Positions 1-7,905 of a DNA stretch of 64,000 nt are shown here, piece by piece. The notes under the pieces were generated by a model. The model was not told the origin of the DNA. It searched no databases and saw nothing but the letters and a program-made list of their open reading frames with translations. The position numbers were made by a program, and so were the translations under genes. The DNA is from Leifsonia sp. TF02-11 (lineage in GTDB: Bacteria > Actinomycetota > Actinomycetes > Actinomycetales > Microbacteriaceae), in NCBI RefSeq assembly GCF_017565305.1, contig NZ_JAGEKP010000001.1:124001-188000 (forward strand), in the 5' to 3' direction. Within the stretch, counting starts at the first letter, position 1. The number at the start of each line of letters is the position of its first letter.

Positions 1-1
1 C

Positions 2-1453
2 GCCCGCGCCTCCGTCGACGTGAAGCCGTGGTTCGCCTCCTTCGTGGATGTGACCGCGACCCCGAAGTACGCCTTCGAGAACCTGGGCTCGACCTCCACC
101 AAGGACGCTGTGCTGTCGTTCGTCGTCTCCAGCCCGTCGAACGCGTGCACACCCTCCTGGGGCGGCGCGTACACGATGGACCAGGCGCGCGGCTCGCTCG
201 ACCTGGACCGCCGGATCGCCCGCCTGCAGCAGCAGGGCGGAGACGTCGCGGTGTCGTTCGGCGGACTGGCGAACGACGAGCTCGCCGTCGGCTGCACCGA
301 CGCCTCGGCCTTGAAGGCGGCATACGCTTCGGTCGTCGAACGCTACAAGGTGGGGACCATCGACCTCGACCTGGAGGGCGACGGCCTGGTGAACGCGGAC
401 GCCTCTTCCCGCAGGGCCACCGTCATCGCGCAACTGCAGCAGGAGCGCCGGGCAGCGGGCAAGAGCCTCGCCGTCTGGCTGACCCTCCCGGTGTCGCCGA
501 CCGGCATGACCACCGATGGCACCAACGCCATCGCGGCCATGCTGAAGGCCAAGGTGGACCTCGCCGGTGTCAACGTGATGACCATGGACTACGGCAACTC
601 CAAGGACGCCAAAGACTCGATGGCGGAGGCCTCGGAAGCCGCACTCACGGCCGCGCAGCGGCAGCTGGGCGTGCTCTACAACCGCGCAGGCATCCACCAG
701 TCCGACCCGAGCCTGTGGGCGAAGATCGGCGCCACCCCGATGATCGGCCAGAACGACGACCAGGGGCAGATCTTCAGCCTCGCCGACGCCAAGGCCCTCA
801 ACGCCTGGGCGGTGTCCACGGGCATCGGCCGGATGTCGATGTGGTCGGCGAACCGCGACAAGACCTGCGGTTCGAACTACGTCGACCTCACCGTCGTCTC
901 CGATGCCTGCAGCGGCGTGAACCAGGGCAAGCAGACCTTCGCCGGCCTGCTGTCGAAGGGCTTCGACGGCCGCATCGCGCTGGGCGAGGGCGCCGTGACC
1001 ACCGCGGAGCCGACCTCCGCCGCCACCGCCGACGACCCCGCCCACTCGCCGTATGGGATCTGGACCCCCACCAACTCGTACCTCAAGGGCACCAAGGTCA
1101 CCTGGCACCACAACGTCTACGAGGCCAAGTGGTGGACCAAGGGCGATGTGCCGGACAACCCCGTCCTCAACGCATGGGAGACTCCGTGGGAGCTGGTCGG
1201 CCCTGTGCTGCCCGGCGAGACCCCGATCCCGCAACCGACCCTCCCGGCCGGCACCTACCCGAACTGGTCGGGCGAGACGCCGTACGACAAGGGCGCCCGC
1301 GTGCTCTTCGACGGCGTGCCGTTCGAGGCCAAGTGGTGGACGCAGGGCGACAGCCCGGAGGCGGCCAGCGCGAACCCCGACTCGTCCCCCTGGGCCCCGC
1401 TCACCCAGGACGAGATCGACACGATTCTGGGCGGTGGTACCGCCCAGAAGTGA
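2..1453 (+). CDS. GH18 family chitinase, 5'-truncated by the window edge
   Basis: This is the C-terminal part of a secreted glycoside hydrolase family 18 enzyme that would cleave beta-1,4 bonds in chitin. The frame is open to the window edge, so the true start and signal peptide lie outside; the GTG at 20 is only the first possible internal start. Counting from that GTG, DLDLE at residues 115-119 fits the GH18 DxxDxDxE active-site signature. The C-terminus carries two tandem chitin-binding modules of CBM5/12 type (about residues 345-395 and 415-465), each with an AKWWT core. The bacterial ChiA/ChiD-like subfamily is the best guess. No operon partner is visible downstream; tRNA-Pro follows. 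Confidence 0.88.
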   Translation, partial: ARASVDVKPWFASFVDVTATPKYAFENLGSTSTKDAVLSFVVSSPSNACTPSWGGAYTMDQARGSLDLDRRIARLQQQGGDVAVSFGGLANDELAVGCTDASALKAAYASVVERYKVGTIDLDLEGDGLVNADASSRRATVIAQLQQERRAAGKSLAVWLTLPVSPTGMTTDGTNAIAAMLKAKVDLAGVNVMTMDYGNSKDAKDSMAEASEAALTAAQRQLGVLYNRAGIHQSDPSLWAKIGATPMIGQNDDQGQIFSLADAKALNAWAVSTGIGRMSMWSANRDKTCGSNYVDLTVVSDACSGVNQGKQTFAGLLSKGFDGRIALGEGAVTTAEPTSAATADDPAHSPYGIWTPTNSYLKGTKVTWHHNVYEAKWWTKGDVPDNPVLNAWETPWELVGPVLPGETPIPQPTLPAGTYPNWSGETPYDKGARVLFDGVPFEAKWWTQGDSPEAASANPDSSPWAPLTQDEIDTILGGGTAQK

Positions 1454-1689
1454 CTCGGTGGCGGGATGCTGCCTCCCCGCGCATCCCGTCACCGACCCAC
1501 TCGGACCAACCGCTGCGGGGCGGGACGTCCGTGGTGCCCGCGCCTCACCGCTCGTCGGGAGGGGTGTGCGCGGCGCCGGTGCTGGCGGGGCCCACTGTGG
1601 CTTTCGGGTTGGTCACGACCGGCCCCGCCAGCACGCTAAGATAGTCGAGTTGTCTCATTTGGCGCCCCCCGGCCTGGGTGGGACAGCAA

Positions 1690-1766
<77 letters not shown>

Positions 1767-1801
1767 AAAACCCCGGAAACTCAACGGTTTCCGGGGTTTT
1801 C
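1767..1801 (+). terminator. Intrinsic terminator of tRNA-Pro
   Basis: A perfect 10-bp inverted repeat, CCCCGGAAAC (1771-1780) and GTTTCCGGGG (1787-1796), has a 6-base loop, is preceded by an A-run and is followed by TTTT. It is the only classical U-tract terminator I see in the window. Confidence 0.93.
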
Positions 1802-1802
1802 T

Positions 1803-2313
1803 TGTGTCCGTGCGGGCCCGATTTGCGGGCCTGCTCTTGCTATGCCCTGGCCACACTCAGCGGCTGTGACTAGTGCCTGCTAACGGACCTCGAACTTCTG
1901 ACCGACTGTCACTTCTCAAGCCAGTTGGGCCTTTCTCGTTCTACTGTGCGTGGGCGGCCACCGCCATGTCTAGCTATTGCGAACCCTTCACCAGCTGCAG
2001 GGTTCGAAGTGTCCAGCAAGGTTTCTGGTCGTTGGGCGCCTCGTCGCCGCGAATGGGGGATGGCGGAAGCAGGGCGACTCAGAAAGTCTTGGAAGATGAC
2101 CCCCGGCCTCGACGATGGCGGCGCGTTCGCGGAGGGCACGCTCGCCGATCCACTCACGGGACCAAACTGGGTCCGAAGCGTAGCGCCGGCGGGTCGTTGG
2201 CTGATGGGCGGCCATACCGCACCCGACAGCGACATCGGATCCGGGGAGTCCTGCCTGCTACTGCCGGTGCATCCGATATGGAACCATCCGGGCCGGTCTG
2301 GACAGTAGAGGGT
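1803..2313. other. Gene-poor stretch between tRNA-Pro and the ECF sigma factor
   Basis: About 510 bases have no gene I can support. Base composition is more mixed than in the neighbouring genes. A minus-strand frame at 1988-2215 encodes a short charged peptide (SREWIGERALRERAAIVEAG within it) that might be the remnant of a mobile-element gene, but I do not recognise it. The last part before 2314 should hold the promoter of the sigma factor. No duplicated tRNA 3' end (attR) was found here. Confidence 0.5.
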
Positions 2314-2919
2314 ATGAGCACGGATGAATTCGACGAGGCCGCGGCCTGGTCGGCGGCGCGCGGCGGGGGCGGCCCCGCGTTCGCGTCGCTGTTCGACCGC
2401 CACCGCGACCGCGTCTTCGGCCACGCGCTGAGACTGGTGCGCGAGCCGCACGACGCCGAGGACGTCACCGCCATCGTCTTTATGGAGGCGTGGCGCAAGC
2501 GCGAATCGGTCCGGCTTGTCGACGGGTCCATCATCGGCTGGCTGCTCGTCACCACCAACTATGTGGTGCGCAATCACACTCGAGGGCTCCGCAGGTACCG
2601 GAGCGCCCTTTCCAAGCTGCCCGCCCCGGACCACCAGGCCGACCACGCCCCGACCGTCGACGAGACGCTCGACGGCGCAGGCCGCGACCGCCAGGTCCGG
2701 GAGGTGTTCGCGCAGCTGAGCAAGAAGGACCAGGACGTCATCACGCTCTGTCTGCTTGAGGAACTCACTACGACCCAGGCCGCCGACGCGCTCGGCGTGC
2801 CGGAAGGCACCGTCAAGTCGCGCCTCTCCCGCGCTCGCAAGCGCCTCGCAGAACTGGCCTCGCCACTCGCGCAGACGCCGATCACCGACTCAACGATCCT
2901 CGAAGGAGGTGCACGATGA
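2314..2919 (+). CDS. ECF-type RNA polymerase sigma factor
   Basis: A 201-residue sigma-70 family factor of the extracytoplasmic-function class. Region 2 (about residues 20-95) contains DAEDVTAIVFMEAW, and region 4 (about 140-190) contains a helix-turn-helix with TTTQAADALGVPEGTVKSRL, both standard ECF features. The ATG at 2314 is preferred because it starts just before the region 2 homology; the same frame is open further upstream but encodes nothing recognisable there. Its stop overlaps the next start by four bases (ATGA), so it is translationally coupled to the membrane protein that follows. That partner sits where an anti-sigma factor is usually encoded, suggesting an envelope-sensing pair. 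Confidence 0.9.
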   Translation: MSTDEFDEAAAWSAARGGGGPAFASLFDRHRDRVFGHALRLVREPHDAEDVTAIVFMEAWRKRESVRLVDGSIIGWLLVTTNYVVRNHTRGLRRYRSALSKLPAPDHQADHAPTVDETLDGAGRDRQVREVFAQLSKKDQDVITLCLLEELTTTQAADALGVPEGTVKSRLSRARKRLAELASPLAQTPITDSTILEGGAR

Positions 2920-4550
2920 GCACCACAGACTTCTCCCCCGAGCGCAGCGCCGCCATCCGGCAGTTGCTGCTCGATACCGTCGCCGACGAGCCGCGCCGCC
3001 GCAAGCGCCTCCAGATCCTGCTCACCAGCCTCCTCTCCGCAGTCGCGATCCTCCTCGCCGGCGGAACCGCCGCGCTCGCCCTCACCGGCGTGATCCATCT
3101 CGGCGGAGGCGACACCCCTCCCGCCCCCGTCCCCACACCGACGCAGACGGTCACGCCGACGCCCACACCGACACCGACGCCCACGCAACGGTCGATTGCG
3201 GTGCAGGCCTCGCCGATCACTCTGCATGATGTGACATCCATCCCGAAAAGCCCAAGCTGGGTGGCGGATCTCCCGGGCTACCAATACGCATGTCAGCAAA
3301 TCCAGACCTACGACATCGCTGACGGTTTGGCCCTATTCAGCGTTGGATCGAATCTCGGACCCGCTCACGACGGCTGCCCCATCGGGAAGGGTGTCGCCTC
3401 GCTGAGCATGATGGATACCACCAGCGGGCGAGTGGTCTGGTCCCGCAGCTGGCAGTGGGAGAGCGACAAGGGGTACGGCACCTTCCTTTCGATCCTCGGG
3501 ACCTCCAATAGAGCAGTCCTCATGGACGAGAGCGGAACCACGGGGCCCCGCGACATCATCGATCTCGCCACCGGCTCCACGATCGCGACCCTGCCGAACG
3601 ACCTCGGCAAGTATCCGAACTGGCGGATCAGCCCGGTCTGGGGGCCGTCCGGGGACGTCATCTGGTCACAGCCCGTGCTCGACGCCGCCGGGACCATGAC
3701 CGCAATCGATGTGCAGCGTATCGATCCACGTGACTTCGCCTCGGCAAAATGGAAGACCACGATTCCGGCCGTCGAAACCGGTCGGGCCGACGTCGGGTTC
3801 GTGTCCGACGGACTGGTGTCGTACTCCTACCGGAGCCCCACCCTCGGCTGGCGCTCTGCACTGCTCGACCTCAGCACCGGGGAACTCAGCAACGACGTCC
3901 CGAGCGACGCTGCGTACGCCGACGCGCGGATGAGCGACACAGTGGTCGTGCAATACCGCGATTTCATCTCGGGCATCCCGGGGACCGTGGCGGGCATCGA
4001 CAGACGAACCGGCGAAACGCTTTGGACCAAGCCGTTCGAGCAGGGCTCCTCCATCTCTGTCGTGCGGACCATCGCGCGTCAGCCGGGGTCGTTCGTATCC
4101 GACCAAGGAATGTCCTCCGGCGAATTCGCCCTCGTGACGCCACATACCTTGACTCACTTCGACGCCGTGACAGGCAGCCCCAAGATGACCGCGGACGTGA
4201 CCCACTGCGGTCTCGCGGGTTGGTATTGGGCGAACGGAGGGCCCGACATCGAGGCGGACGACAGTCGCAACTCGATCGTGCTGGTGCTGGGGCCGTGGCA
4301 GACGTGCTCGGTCGACCGTGAAACGGGCGCGCCGACGCCCCTCCAGGATCACGAAGGCGGATGGCCCCTGTTCGGCACTGAAGCCACCTATGTGAATGGA
4401 GCTGCTGATCCCGGCGGAACCGGTAGCGCGTTTGACCGTCGAGACGGGCGGGAACTGTGGAACATCACCGTGGACCGAGACGAACGGTGGTACTTCGCGG
4501 GCGGAGTACTTGTCCGGCAGCTCGGCAACCACATCGAGCCGATCGGCTGA
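2916..4550 (+). CDS. Membrane-anchored PQQ-like beta-propeller protein, candidate sigma-factor partner
   Basis: A 544-residue protein with a short cytoplasmic N-terminus (1-30), one membrane segment (about 32-60), a Thr-Pro repeat linker (about 72-90) and a large outside domain. The outside domain has repeated patterns such as GRVVWSRSW, GETLWTKPF and GRELWN, which resemble PQQ-like/quinoprotein propeller blades. The four-base overlap with the ECF sigma factor places it in the usual anti-sigma position, and the cytoplasmic end is long enough for a small sigma-binding segment. I see no zinc-binding HxxxCxxC anti-sigma motif. The proposed role as signal sensor for the sigma factor is inference from position; the propeller call is from repeat pattern only. 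Confidence 0.72.
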   Translation: MSTTDFSPERSAAIRQLLLDTVADEPRRRKRLQILLTSLLSAVAILLAGGTAALALTGVIHLGGGDTPPAPVPTPTQTVTPTPTPTPTPTQRSIAVQASPITLHDVTSIPKSPSWVADLPGYQYACQQIQTYDIADGLALFSVGSNLGPAHDGCPIGKGVASLSMMDTTSGRVVWSRSWQWESDKGYGTFLSILGTSNRAVLMDESGTTGPRDIIDLATGSTIATLPNDLGKYPNWRISPVWGPSGDVIWSQPVLDAAGTMTAIDVQRIDPRDFASAKWKTTIPAVETGRADVGFVSDGLVSYSYRSPTLGWRSALLDLSTGELSNDVPSDAAYADARMSDTVVVQYRDFISGIPGTVAGIDRRTGETLWTKPFEQGSSISVVRTIARQPGSFVSDQGMSSGEFALVTPHTLTHFDAVTGSPKMTADVTHCGLAGWYWANGGPDIEADDSRNSIVLVLGPWQTCSVDRETGAPTPLQDHEGGWPLFGTEATYVNGAADPGGTGSAFDRRDGRELWNITVDRDERWYFAGGVLVRQLGNHIEPIG

Positions 4551-4591
4551 CAGAGACCGCACGGAGAGTTCTCTACGCGCGAAGGTCCTGA

Positions 4592-4861
4592 CACGGGGCG
4601 GGCCGCCAGGGTTCGCGACCACTGACGGGCGAATCCGTCAATCGGATCTTCCAGTACCGCTGCGCCGCGGCGGGCGTCTCAGCCGTCCAGCTCTCCGTGC
4701 ACGGAGCCCGCCGCGGGCACCTGTCCGAAGCGGCTGACCACGGAGCAAGCCTCGAGGACCTCATGTTGCAGGCCCGGCATACTCAGGCGTCAACGACGAT
4801 GGGGTATCTCGAGACCAGTCGGGCCCTGGAACGATCGACGGGCCGCTTCCTCAACCTGTGA
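4592..4861 (+). pseudogene. Tyrosine recombinase (integrase) C-terminal remnant
   Basis: A frame opening just after a stop at 4589 and ending at TGA 4859-4861 encodes about 75 residues matching the C-terminal catalytic end of a phage-type tyrosine recombinase. It starts near LTGESVNRIF, contains HGARRGHL (the HxxR-type catalytic segment) and an RHTQASTTMGYLE segment with the downstream His and the nucleophilic Tyr. The N-terminal DNA-binding half is absent and there is no start codon or ribosome site, so it is a decayed integrase. With the tRNA 2.8 kb upstream it suggests that the region was once mobile. The ORF is too degraded for gene callers. Confidence 0.8.
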
Positions 4862-4923
4862 CCTTCATCGGCTCGTCGCTGGCGCTCCTCGCCGACGCCC
4901 CGGCTCGCCCTACGCGGTGCCGC

Positions 4924-4980
4924 GTCCCGCAGGCGTCGAACGGTGCGTTGCCGGCCCGTCCGGCGCGGCGCCTGCGGGAC
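4924..4980. terminator. Hairpin between the integrase remnant and the minus-strand operon
   Basis: A perfect 12-bp inverted repeat, GTCCCGCAGGCG (4924-4935) and CGCCTGCGGGAC (4969-4980), has a 33-base loop that can itself fold (GCCGG/CCGGC). It sits just past the stop of the minus-strand operon, fitting a transcription terminator without a T-run. It could alternatively be a mobile-element end. Confidence 0.5.
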
Positions 4981-4986
4981 GGGCTG

Positions 4987-5298
4987 TCACGCAAACGGAA
5001 CTTCAACCCCACACGCGGGACAGACCCGGGGCGCGCGCTCAACTTGGTCCGGGTATCGCGCGTCGCGCAGGACCTTCCCAACGAGAGCCACCGCGCCCGG
5101 CGCCTCATCGGCAGCCACGCAGAGGGCCTGTTCCAGCGTCTCCGCCACGTCGCCCCGCGGGTCCTGCCTCACGGCCGCAGCCAGCCGCGACCAGTCCTCA
5201 ATGTCGCCCCTCTCTAGGGCGGCGAGGACTCCCTCGAAACCCCACTCTGAAACAGGACCCTCAGGGTTCGCGTCATTGTTGCGGAAGCGGACGATCAT
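4987..5298 (-). CDS. Truncated protein like the N-terminus of an actinobacterial XRE-type regulator
   Basis: A 103-residue cytoplasmic protein. Residues 1-75 (including GPVSEWGFEGVLAALERG and DWSRLAAAVRQDP) resemble, from memory, the N-terminal domain of actinobacterial helix-turn-helix proteins in which this domain precedes a C-terminal XRE helix-turn-helix. Here that DNA-binding half is missing and the end is RVCPACGVEVPFA, a single CxxC pair. It overlaps the upstream gene by four bases (ATGA), so it is the last gene of the operon running from 7182 to 4987. It may be a broken regulator or antitoxin-like remnant kept by translational coupling. The family assignment is not verified. Confidence 0.55.
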   Translation of the reverse strand: MIVRFRNNDANPEGPVSEWGFEGVLAALERGDIEDWSRLAAAVRQDPRGDVAETLEQALCVAADEAPGAVALVGKVLRDARYPDQVERAPRVCPACGVEVPFA

Positions 5299-5606
5299 CG
5301 GCCGGTCGACCGTTTTGCCGCCATCTGGGCGCGGACGTCGACGGCGGAGATCCCGGACTCTGGGTCAGCGTCGAGCGCACCCGCAGCCGCGGCCACGTCG
5401 CTGCGTAGCCATTGCTCGAGGGCCGCCTCGCGCTCCGTGCCGGTGACGGCCGCGGCGAATCGTCTTCCCTCCGCCGCGGGTGGACTAGCGGCGATATGGA
5501 ACGACGCGTTCGTTGAGTCGATGAGCACGTGGGCACCTGCTCCGAGGGCGGCGAGAACAGCGACGGTGACGCCGGTGGCGATGAGGGCTTTGGTGCGGCG
5601 GTGCAT
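5295..5606 (-). CDS. Short membrane-anchored paralogue, third member of a tandem array
   Basis: A 103-residue protein starting MHRRTKALIATG, with one membrane segment (about residues 6-28) and then a SFHIA stretch matching the two upstream paralogues. After that the sequence diverges and ends in a different, short outside domain, so it is a truncated or recombined copy. I chose ATG 5606 because GGGGAG lies six bases upstream; a GTG at 5624 overlapping the previous stop is the alternative. The N-terminal homology, spacing and stop/start junction all repeat those of the upstream copies, pointing to duplication. Function unknown. Confidence 0.65.
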   Translation of the reverse strand: MHRRTKALIATGVTVAVLAALGAGAHVLIDSTNASFHIAASPPAAEGRRFAAAVTGTEREAALEQWLRSDVAAAAGALDADPESGISAVDVRAQMAAKRSTGR

Positions 5607-5620
5607 ACGGGGCTCCCCGT

Positions 5621-6268
5621 TCACTGGCTGACGATGATCTCGGCGCCCTTGGCCGGGGCAACGGACTGGACTGCCGCAGCGGCCGTAGCTGCATCACCGA
5701 ACTGGGCGCCGTCGCCCAGCGTGGTCATCCAGGTCCACCCCGTGGTCTCGAACGCCGGAGCCAGCGCCGTGAAGACATGCGCCACGACGATAACCTGGTG
5801 GCCCGTCGCGTATGAGATCTTCTTGGACTCCTGCTCGACGGCGCCGTTCAGCGTGTCACCCGAGTTGGCGGACTCGTTGGCCGCGGCGGTCACCTTTCGG
5901 CCAGCGTCCGCCTTCACGTTCTCGGGCAGCGGCTGGTCGCGGGAGATCAGCACCTGGCTACCGTCGGCCATCTTGTAGGGGATCAGGTTTCCCTGCCAGT
6001 AGTGGCCGATCACCTTGGCCTGGTCAGGGGTGAGGACGGTGCCAACGGTGAGACCTCGGGCTGCCGTCTCGGCGGCCAGCTTCGCGGCGGCTTCCTCGTC
6101 GACCGGAGTAGGGGCTGCGGTCGGCGTCTTCTCCGCTGCCGCGGTGGGACCCCCCGCGATGTGGAGCGACGCGTTGAGCGTGTCGGTGAACGCCCACACG
6201 CCGACGCCGATAGCGGCGACAGCGACGACGGCGACCGAGGTCACGATGAGGGTGCGGCGGCGGGGCAT
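5621..6268 (-). CDS. Membrane-anchored protein of unknown function, second member of a tandem array
   Basis: A 215-residue protein with the start MPRRRTLIV, one membrane segment (about 7-28), SLHIA, a Pro/Ala/Thr linker and a mixed outside domain. The outside domain shares long stretches with the neighbour at 6280-6921, such as DQAKxIGHYWQGNL, PYKMADG and DQPLPExVKADAG, and both end in IIVS plus one residue. ATG 6268 is preceded by AAGGAAC and follows the upstream stop by 11 bases; longer upstream starts would overlap the paralogue. No enzyme motif, no cysteine and no lipobox were seen. An extracellular binding or inhibitor-like role is possible but unproven. Confidence 0.75.
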   Translation of the reverse strand: MPRRRTLIVTSVAVVAVAAIGVGVWAFTDTLNASLHIAGGPTAAAEKTPTAAPTPVDEEAAAKLAAETAARGLTVGTVLTPDQAKVIGHYWQGNLIPYKMADGSQVLISRDQPLPENVKADAGRKVTAAANESANSGDTLNGAVEQESKKISYATGHQVIVVAHVFTALAPAFETTGWTWMTTLGDGAQFGDAATAAAAVQSVAPAKGAEIIVSQ

Positions 6269-6279
6269 GCGATGTTCCT

Positions 6280-6921
6280 TCACGGGCTGACGATGATGGT
6301 GGCGCCGGGCTTGGCAGCCTGTGTCGCGGCGACAGCTGATGCGGAGTCGGGGAACTGCTTGCCGCCGCCGAGCGCGGTGGACACCCAAGCCCAGCCGATT
6401 GTGTCCATCGCTGGCGCGAGAGCCAGCTGGACATGAGCTACGACGACGACGGGCCGGCCTGTTGCGCTGGACAGGGTCTTGACCGCTTGTTCGACGTCCC
6501 CGTTGCCATAGTCATTCGCTGCGGCATCCTTCTGCGCGGCAGCCAACACCTGCTTGCCCGCGTCCGCCTTCACGCTCTCGGGCAACGGCTGATCTCGGGC
6601 GACGAGCACCTGGGTGCCGTCGGCCATCTTGTAGGGGAGCAGGTTGCCCTGCCAGTAGTGGCCGATCGCTTTCGCCTGGTCGGTCGTGAGGACCGCGCCG
6701 GCAGTGAGCCCCTTGGCGGCTTTGTCTGAGGCGAGCTTCGCGGCGGCTTCCTCGTCGAGCGGCGTGGCTACCGCGGTCGGAACCTCCGTCGGGGCGGCCG
6801 CCGTGGCGAGGTGGATCCCGTCGGAGACCGACTGCATGAACACCAAGCTGCCGCCGGCCAGGCTAGCGAGGACGAGCACGGCCGCGGTGGTGGCGATCAG
6901 AACTTTGGTGCGGCGGCGCAT
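6280..6921 (-). CDS. Membrane-anchored protein of unknown function, first member of a tandem array
   Basis: A 213-residue protein beginning MRRRTKVLIATT with one membrane segment (about 6-29), then GIHLA, a Pro/Thr-rich linker and a soluble outside domain that is clearly paralogous to the product of 5621-6268. It contains DQAKAIGHYWQGNL, PYKMADG and a valine-rich strand (RPVVVVAHV). It follows a small membrane protein by 21 bases and precedes the second copy by 11 bases, so all are probably one transcript. I recognise no family. Confidence 0.75.
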   Translation of the reverse strand: MRRRTKVLIATTAAVLVLASLAGGSLVFMQSVSDGIHLATAAAPTEVPTAVATPLDEEAAAKLASDKAAKGLTAGAVLTTDQAKAIGHYWQGNLLPYKMADGTQVLVARDQPLPESVKADAGKQVLAAAQKDAAANDYGNGDVEQAVKTLSSATGRPVVVVAHVQLALAPAMDTIGWAWVSTALGGGKQFPDSASAVAATQAAKPGATIIVSP

Positions 6922-6942
6922 TGCGGTCGTGTGGCCTTCCGG

Positions 6943-7182
6943 TCAATGGTCGGTGTCGCTGGTGGCAGTTGCGGTCGAGTGGGTGTGGCTGGTCGGGGCG
7001 CTGCGCTGTTCGCTGCGGAGCGTGTCGATCACGACGAGTCCGACGAGGATGAGCAGGGCGATGATGATGGCACTCGAGATCAGTCGCCAGTCTCGCCGAG
7101 CGTCTACCACCCCCTCGCTTTCCGATAGAACAGCCAGTCCACGGTATCCGTACCAGCGGCCCAGCCGCCCGTGTGGTCGCAC
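6943..7182 (-). CDS. Small single-pass membrane protein
   Basis: A protein of up to 79 residues with one strong membrane helix (LISSAIIIALLILVGLVVI) and a Ser/Thr/His-rich tail. The ATG at 7182 has a G-rich stretch about ten bases upstream. A GTG inside the frame (before VDARRDW) would give a shorter protein, but its G-run is too close to serve as ribosome site. It is the first gene of the operon leading into the tandem array. Function unknown. Confidence 0.5.
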   Translation of the reverse strand: MRPHGRLGRWYGYRGLAVLSESEGVVDARRDWRLISSAIIIALLILVGLVVIDTLRSEQRSAPTSHTHSTATATSDTDH

Positions 7183-7905
7183 CCCCAGATCAGGGTGCGT
7201 GCTGTCCGCGCAAGCCTAGGAAGTCGAGGCTCTGCCGTCGACCAGATACCGCGTCATGCGGGAATGAGCGGTCCAACCGCGGCAGGACATCAGTGCCAGC
7301 TGCTGGCGCGTCGCCACTATGGGCACGAGCGTCATGTCGCGTTCTCGGGGCCACGATTCAGAGTCACCGGATCAACAGCCACGTCGTACACCGGGTTGAG
7401 AGTCCGTGTTGACCAACTCGATCCGCGTCTGTGAGACGACGTCGTTGCCGCCCAATCCCAAGTGTGCTGCTAGAGCACCATCTGAGGCGCTCGGCGCGTC
7501 GCAGCGCTCTGCCGTCGTCCTCAGCTCGCGCCTCGCGGCGGCGGAGCTCAACGCGGAATCCTCACACTGCGATGCCCACTGCAACGGCAGCGGCGACGAG
7601 TTGGAGCAGGGTCTCCCATAGCGGTGGGTCGTTGTTGATGACGATGACTGAGGTCGCTACCGCCAGTTCCGATAGAAAGCCCGTAGTGCAGCCCTCTCAG
7701 CAATGCGCCGGCCTACAGAGCACACGCAGTCGAGCGTGTCCACGATGCGTCCTCTGCTGTTCGGAACTGGATTGTGGGCGGGCGTTCATCAGAGGGGCAG
7801 CGAGGCTCCTCCGCGTGTTGGGCATCGCACTTACGGACGCAGCGCGTGTGCCGATAGCTCACGGGGAGGCGGGGATACCTGCCCATCTCGGAAGGGGGGC
7901 ACACA
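7183..7905. other. Gene-poor stretch with possible decayed minus-strand fragments
   Basis: About 720 bases with no convincing intact gene on either strand. On the minus strand a frame ending near 7579 encodes a short hydrophobic C-terminus (WETLLQLVAAAVAVGIAV) preceded by SVIVINNDPP, but it has an upstream stop and no start, so it looks like the remnant of a small membrane protein. A roughly 40-codon minus-strand frame near 7240-7370 is not recognisable. The promoters for the minus-strand operon and the plus-strand M23 gene should lie at the two ends. Confidence 0.45.

Noticed and set aside
20-1453. GTG at 20 as true chitinase start
   Set aside because: The frame is open to the window edge and there is no signal peptide after this GTG, so the gene must begin outside the window.
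7240-7370. A 40-codon minus-strand frame as a gene
   Set aside because: No ribosome site, no recognisable domain and surrounding frames are broken; treated as part of a decayed stretch.
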